Assembly: GCA_934553255.1 (NCBI GenBank)
Contig: CAKTEZ010000024.1
Location: forward strand, 1 to 21,980
From: an uncultured Oscillospiraceae bacterium
GTDB taxonomy: Bacteria; Bacillota; Clostridia; Oscillospirales; Oscillospiraceae
Reading direction: 5' to 3'
Length of the DNA stretch: 21,980 bases
Each line of letters starts with the position of its first letter. Position 1 is the first letter of the stretch. The position numbers and the translations under genes are program-made. Shown here piece after piece: positions 19,962-21,980 of the stretch. The notes beneath the pieces were generated by a model. That model had not been told where the DNA came from. It searched no databases and saw nothing but the letters and a program-made list of their open reading frames with translations.

Positions 19962-21980
19962 TTATGCGAACAGATAGCCGTACTTGTCGCGGAGGGTGAA
20001 GATCAGCGCTTCGATGTCCACCGGCAGATCGTTGTCGGAGGTGGTGAGATCGTAGTCGCGCTCCTCTGCCATGCGGACGCGGACATGGTCGGCGTCGAGG
20101 AAGAGAACGCCGGGGTTCTTGCTCTCCGCCATGTCCTCCGCCGTCTGGAAGAGGGTGAACTTGTCGTGGCACGGCTCGCTGGCATACGGGCAGAACTGCG
20201 TGCAGTTGCCGCACTCGTTGCACATTTTGTCCACATGGATGATCTGGTGGCTCTCGTCGGGCATCACGACGGCGACATTCGCGCGGTTCGGGCAGGAGTC
20301 CACGCAGTTCTCGCAGACGGTGGAGCACTGCAGGCAGCGCTCACCCTCGCACTTGCCGGACATTCTGAGAATGCCGTGCTTGGCGATGGCGTCGGCCTCG
20401 GTGATGAACGCCTGCGCGGGGATCTCGTACTCATAAGGAGCGCCGACCACGGCTTCGGCGAAGCGCGCGGCGTCGGCAATGCCCTCGACCACGGTGGCGG
20501 GGCCGCGGTGCGCGTCGCCCGCGCAGTACACGCCCTCGACATTGGTCTTAAACGCGGGACCCTTGCGCTCCATCTCGATGCCGTTGGCGGCCATGAGGTC
20601 GGAGTCGACCTGCTCGCCGACGGCGGAGAGGACGAGGTCGCAGGGAATGGAGAACTGCTCGCCGGACTTCACGGGGCTGCGGCGGCCGGTCTCGTCAGGC
20701 TCGCCGAGTACCATCCTGTCGCACAGCAGCATACCCTTGGACTGCTTGACGGGAGCGGCCAGCTCAATGAACTCCACGCCCTCGTCGATGGCAAGCTGCA
20801 GCTCGTGTTCGTCGGCAGGCATGAACTTCTTGGTGCGGCGGTAGAGGATGGTGGCGTGCGCGCCCATGCGCTTGGCGACGCGGGCGGCGTCCATGGCGGT
20901 ATTGCCCGCGCCGACCACGACGATGTTGCCGGAGAGGTTGGGCTTGACCTGCTTCTTTTCCTTCTTCATCCACTCGATGACGCCCTGCACATTGCCCTCA
21001 ATGTCGAGCTTACCGGCCTTCCATGCGCCGGTGGCGAGGAGGATGTGGGTGTAGCCCATTTCCTTCAGCTCGGCGACGGAGGGGGCGCTCTTGCCGCACT
21101 TGACCTCAACGCCGTAGCGCAGCATCAGGGCAATATCCTTGTCGATGGCTTCGTCGGAGATGCGGAACGCGGGAATGACATAGCGCGGCACGCCGCCGAG
21201 CTTACGCTCGCGCTCGAAGATGGTGGTCTCAATGCCCGCGCGGCCGCAGAAGTACGCCGCGGCGATACCGGTCGGGCCGCCGCCGATGATGGCGACCTTT
21301 TTGCCTTCGACGCGCTCGGGCAGCTTGATGGAGGCCATCAGCGCGTTGTAGCCGTTCTGCGCGGCGATGAGCTTGGTGTCGCGGATATGAATGCTCTCGT
21401 CGTAGAAGTTGCGGGAACACTTGCCCTGACAGCGGTGCGCGCAGATGGTGCCGGTGATGAACGGCAGGGCGTTCTTCTCGGTGATGAGCTTGAGCGCGGG
21501 GCCGTAGAGACCCTTGCGGCACAGCTCGAGGTATTCGGGGATGTCCTGTTCGATGGGGCAGCCGCCCTTGCACGGCGCGGTGAAGCAGTCAAGCCAAGGC
21601 ACCTGCTCGGTGGACTTGCGGCTGGGCAGGGGCTTGATGGGCTTGAGGTGGTGGAAGTTCGTGCGGGCGGAGGCGGCGAGATCCGCGATGGCGGCAGAGT
21701 CGGTGCCGGAGAAGGCGCGGTACTCCATCGGCTCGACCTTCTTGACCATCTGGAGCAGGCGGTTGTAGCCGCCGGGCTTGAGAATGGTGGTGGCGACGGT
21801 GATGGGCCAGATGCCCGCGGCGAACAGCTTATCGCAGTTGAAGAACTCCGCGCCGCCGGCGAAGGAGATACGCATCTTGCCGCCGAACGCGCGGGAGATG
21901 CGGTTGCACATCTCGATGGTCAGCGGGAAGAGGCTGCGGCCGGACATATACATCTCGTCGTTCGGCAGCTCGCCGCGCGT
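19962..21980 (-). CDS. ygfK: YgfK-like FAD/Fe-S oxidoreductase (5' end outside window)
   Basis: The C-terminal 672 residues are visible; the frame is open to the window edge, with TRGELPNDEMYMSGRSLFPL read from 21980, so the true start lies beyond. E. coli YgfK is about 1030 aa, annotated as a putative selenate reductase subunit. In the visible part: a dihydroorotate-dehydrogenase-like end (ITVATTILKPGGY, ~60-72); a cysteine cluster (CFTAPCKGGCPIEQDIPEY, 132-150, then CAHRCQGKC, 180-188); an FAD Rossmann motif VAIIGGGPTGIAAAYF (229-244); an NAD(P)H site IVVVGAGNTAMDAAR (353-367); GVYCAGDAHRGPATVVEGIADA (483-504); and two ferredoxin-like clusters CLQCSTVCENCVDSCP (549-564) and CNECGNCTQFCPYASEPC (587-604). 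YgfK-type genes are linked to anaerobic purine and uric acid breakdown with hydantoinase, SsnA and Yge enzymes. The electron donor and acceptor are not deducible here. Confidence 0.9.
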   Translation of the reverse strand, partial: TRGELPNDEMYMSGRSLFPLTIEMCNRISRAFGGKMRISFAGGAEFFNCDKLFAAGIWPITVATTILKPGGYNRLLQMVKKVEPMEYRAFSGTDSAAIADLAASARTNFHHLKPIKPLPSRKSTEQVPWLDCFTAPCKGGCPIEQDIPEYLELCRKGLYGPALKLITEKNALPFITGTICAHRCQGKCSRNFYDESIHIRDTKLIAAQNGYNALMASIKLPERVEGKKVAIIGGGPTGIAAAYFCGRAGIETTIFERERKLGGVPRYVIPAFRISDEAIDKDIALMLRYGVEVKCGKSAPSVAELKEMGYTHILLATGAWKAGKLDIEGNVQGVIEWMKKEKKQVKPNLSGNIVVVGAGNTAMDAARVAKRMGAHATILYRRTKKFMPADEHELQLAIDEGVEFIELAAPVKQSKGMLLCDRMVLGEPDETGRRSPVKSGEQFSIPCDLVLSAVGEQVDSDLMAANGIEMERKGPAFKTNVEGVYCAGDAHRGPATVVEGIADAARFAEAVVGAPYEYEIPAQAFITEADAIAKHGILRMSGKCEGERCLQCSTVCENCVDSCPNRANVAVVMPDESHQIIHVDKMCNECGNCTQFCPYASEPCHDKFTLFQTAEDMAESKNPGVLFLDADHVRVRMAEERDYDLTTSDNDLPVDIEALIFTLRDKYGYLFA

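Overview
The window is a chromosomal stretch from a GC-rich, low-branching Bacillota, most likely a gut-type Clostridia member of the Oscillospirales. I infer this from gene content (IreB, YvcK, T-box-controlled pheST, PheS with a four-cysteine zinc-ribbon insert), strong AGGAGG-type ribosome binding sites and sigma-A-type promoters. No rRNA, tRNA, CRISPR array or intact mobile element is visible.

Left end (1-2080) is scarred accessory DNA. A Cache-domain sensor gene on the minus strand carries an in-frame stop and a frameshift. It abuts the 3' tail of a large serine recombinase, a broken unrecognised ORF, an AT-rich barstar-like gene that overlaps that ORF by four bases, a perfect 17-bp hairpin, and what may be the first codons of an XRE-type repressor.

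2080-9150 is a housekeeping block, all on the minus strand: rimM-trmD-ywlG (ribosome maturation, tRNA m1G37 methylation, a conserved DUF436 protein), a 97-aa protein of unknown function with its own strong promoter, ireB, and pheS-pheT behind a T-box leader. PheT is about 90-100 residues longer than usual because of an insert resembling a second copy of its tRNA-binding OB domain.

9189-13361 carries, on plus, a PAP2-family membrane phosphatase, a PspC-domain protein and a purine-type phosphoribosyltransferase. Convergent on minus are an adenine deaminase and a small membrane/coiled-coil protein. 13600-15283 (plus) holds yvcK and a SAM methyltransferase.

15348-21980 has a minus-strand dihydropyrimidinase/hydantoinase with a downstream membrane protein, a plus-strand secreted 5'-nucleotidase with a C-terminal LysM domain, a short plus-strand ORF that looks frameshifted, and, running off the right edge, the C-terminal two thirds of a YgfK-like FAD/Fe-S oxidoreductase. 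Adenine deaminase, phosphoribosyltransferase, 5'-nucleotidase, hydantoinase and YgfK together suggest a purine salvage and anaerobic purine-degradation neighbourhood. The sequence supports the families; the joint pathway is inference.

Most transcription units end in clear hairpin terminators and begin with promoters that can be read by eye; these are listed separately.
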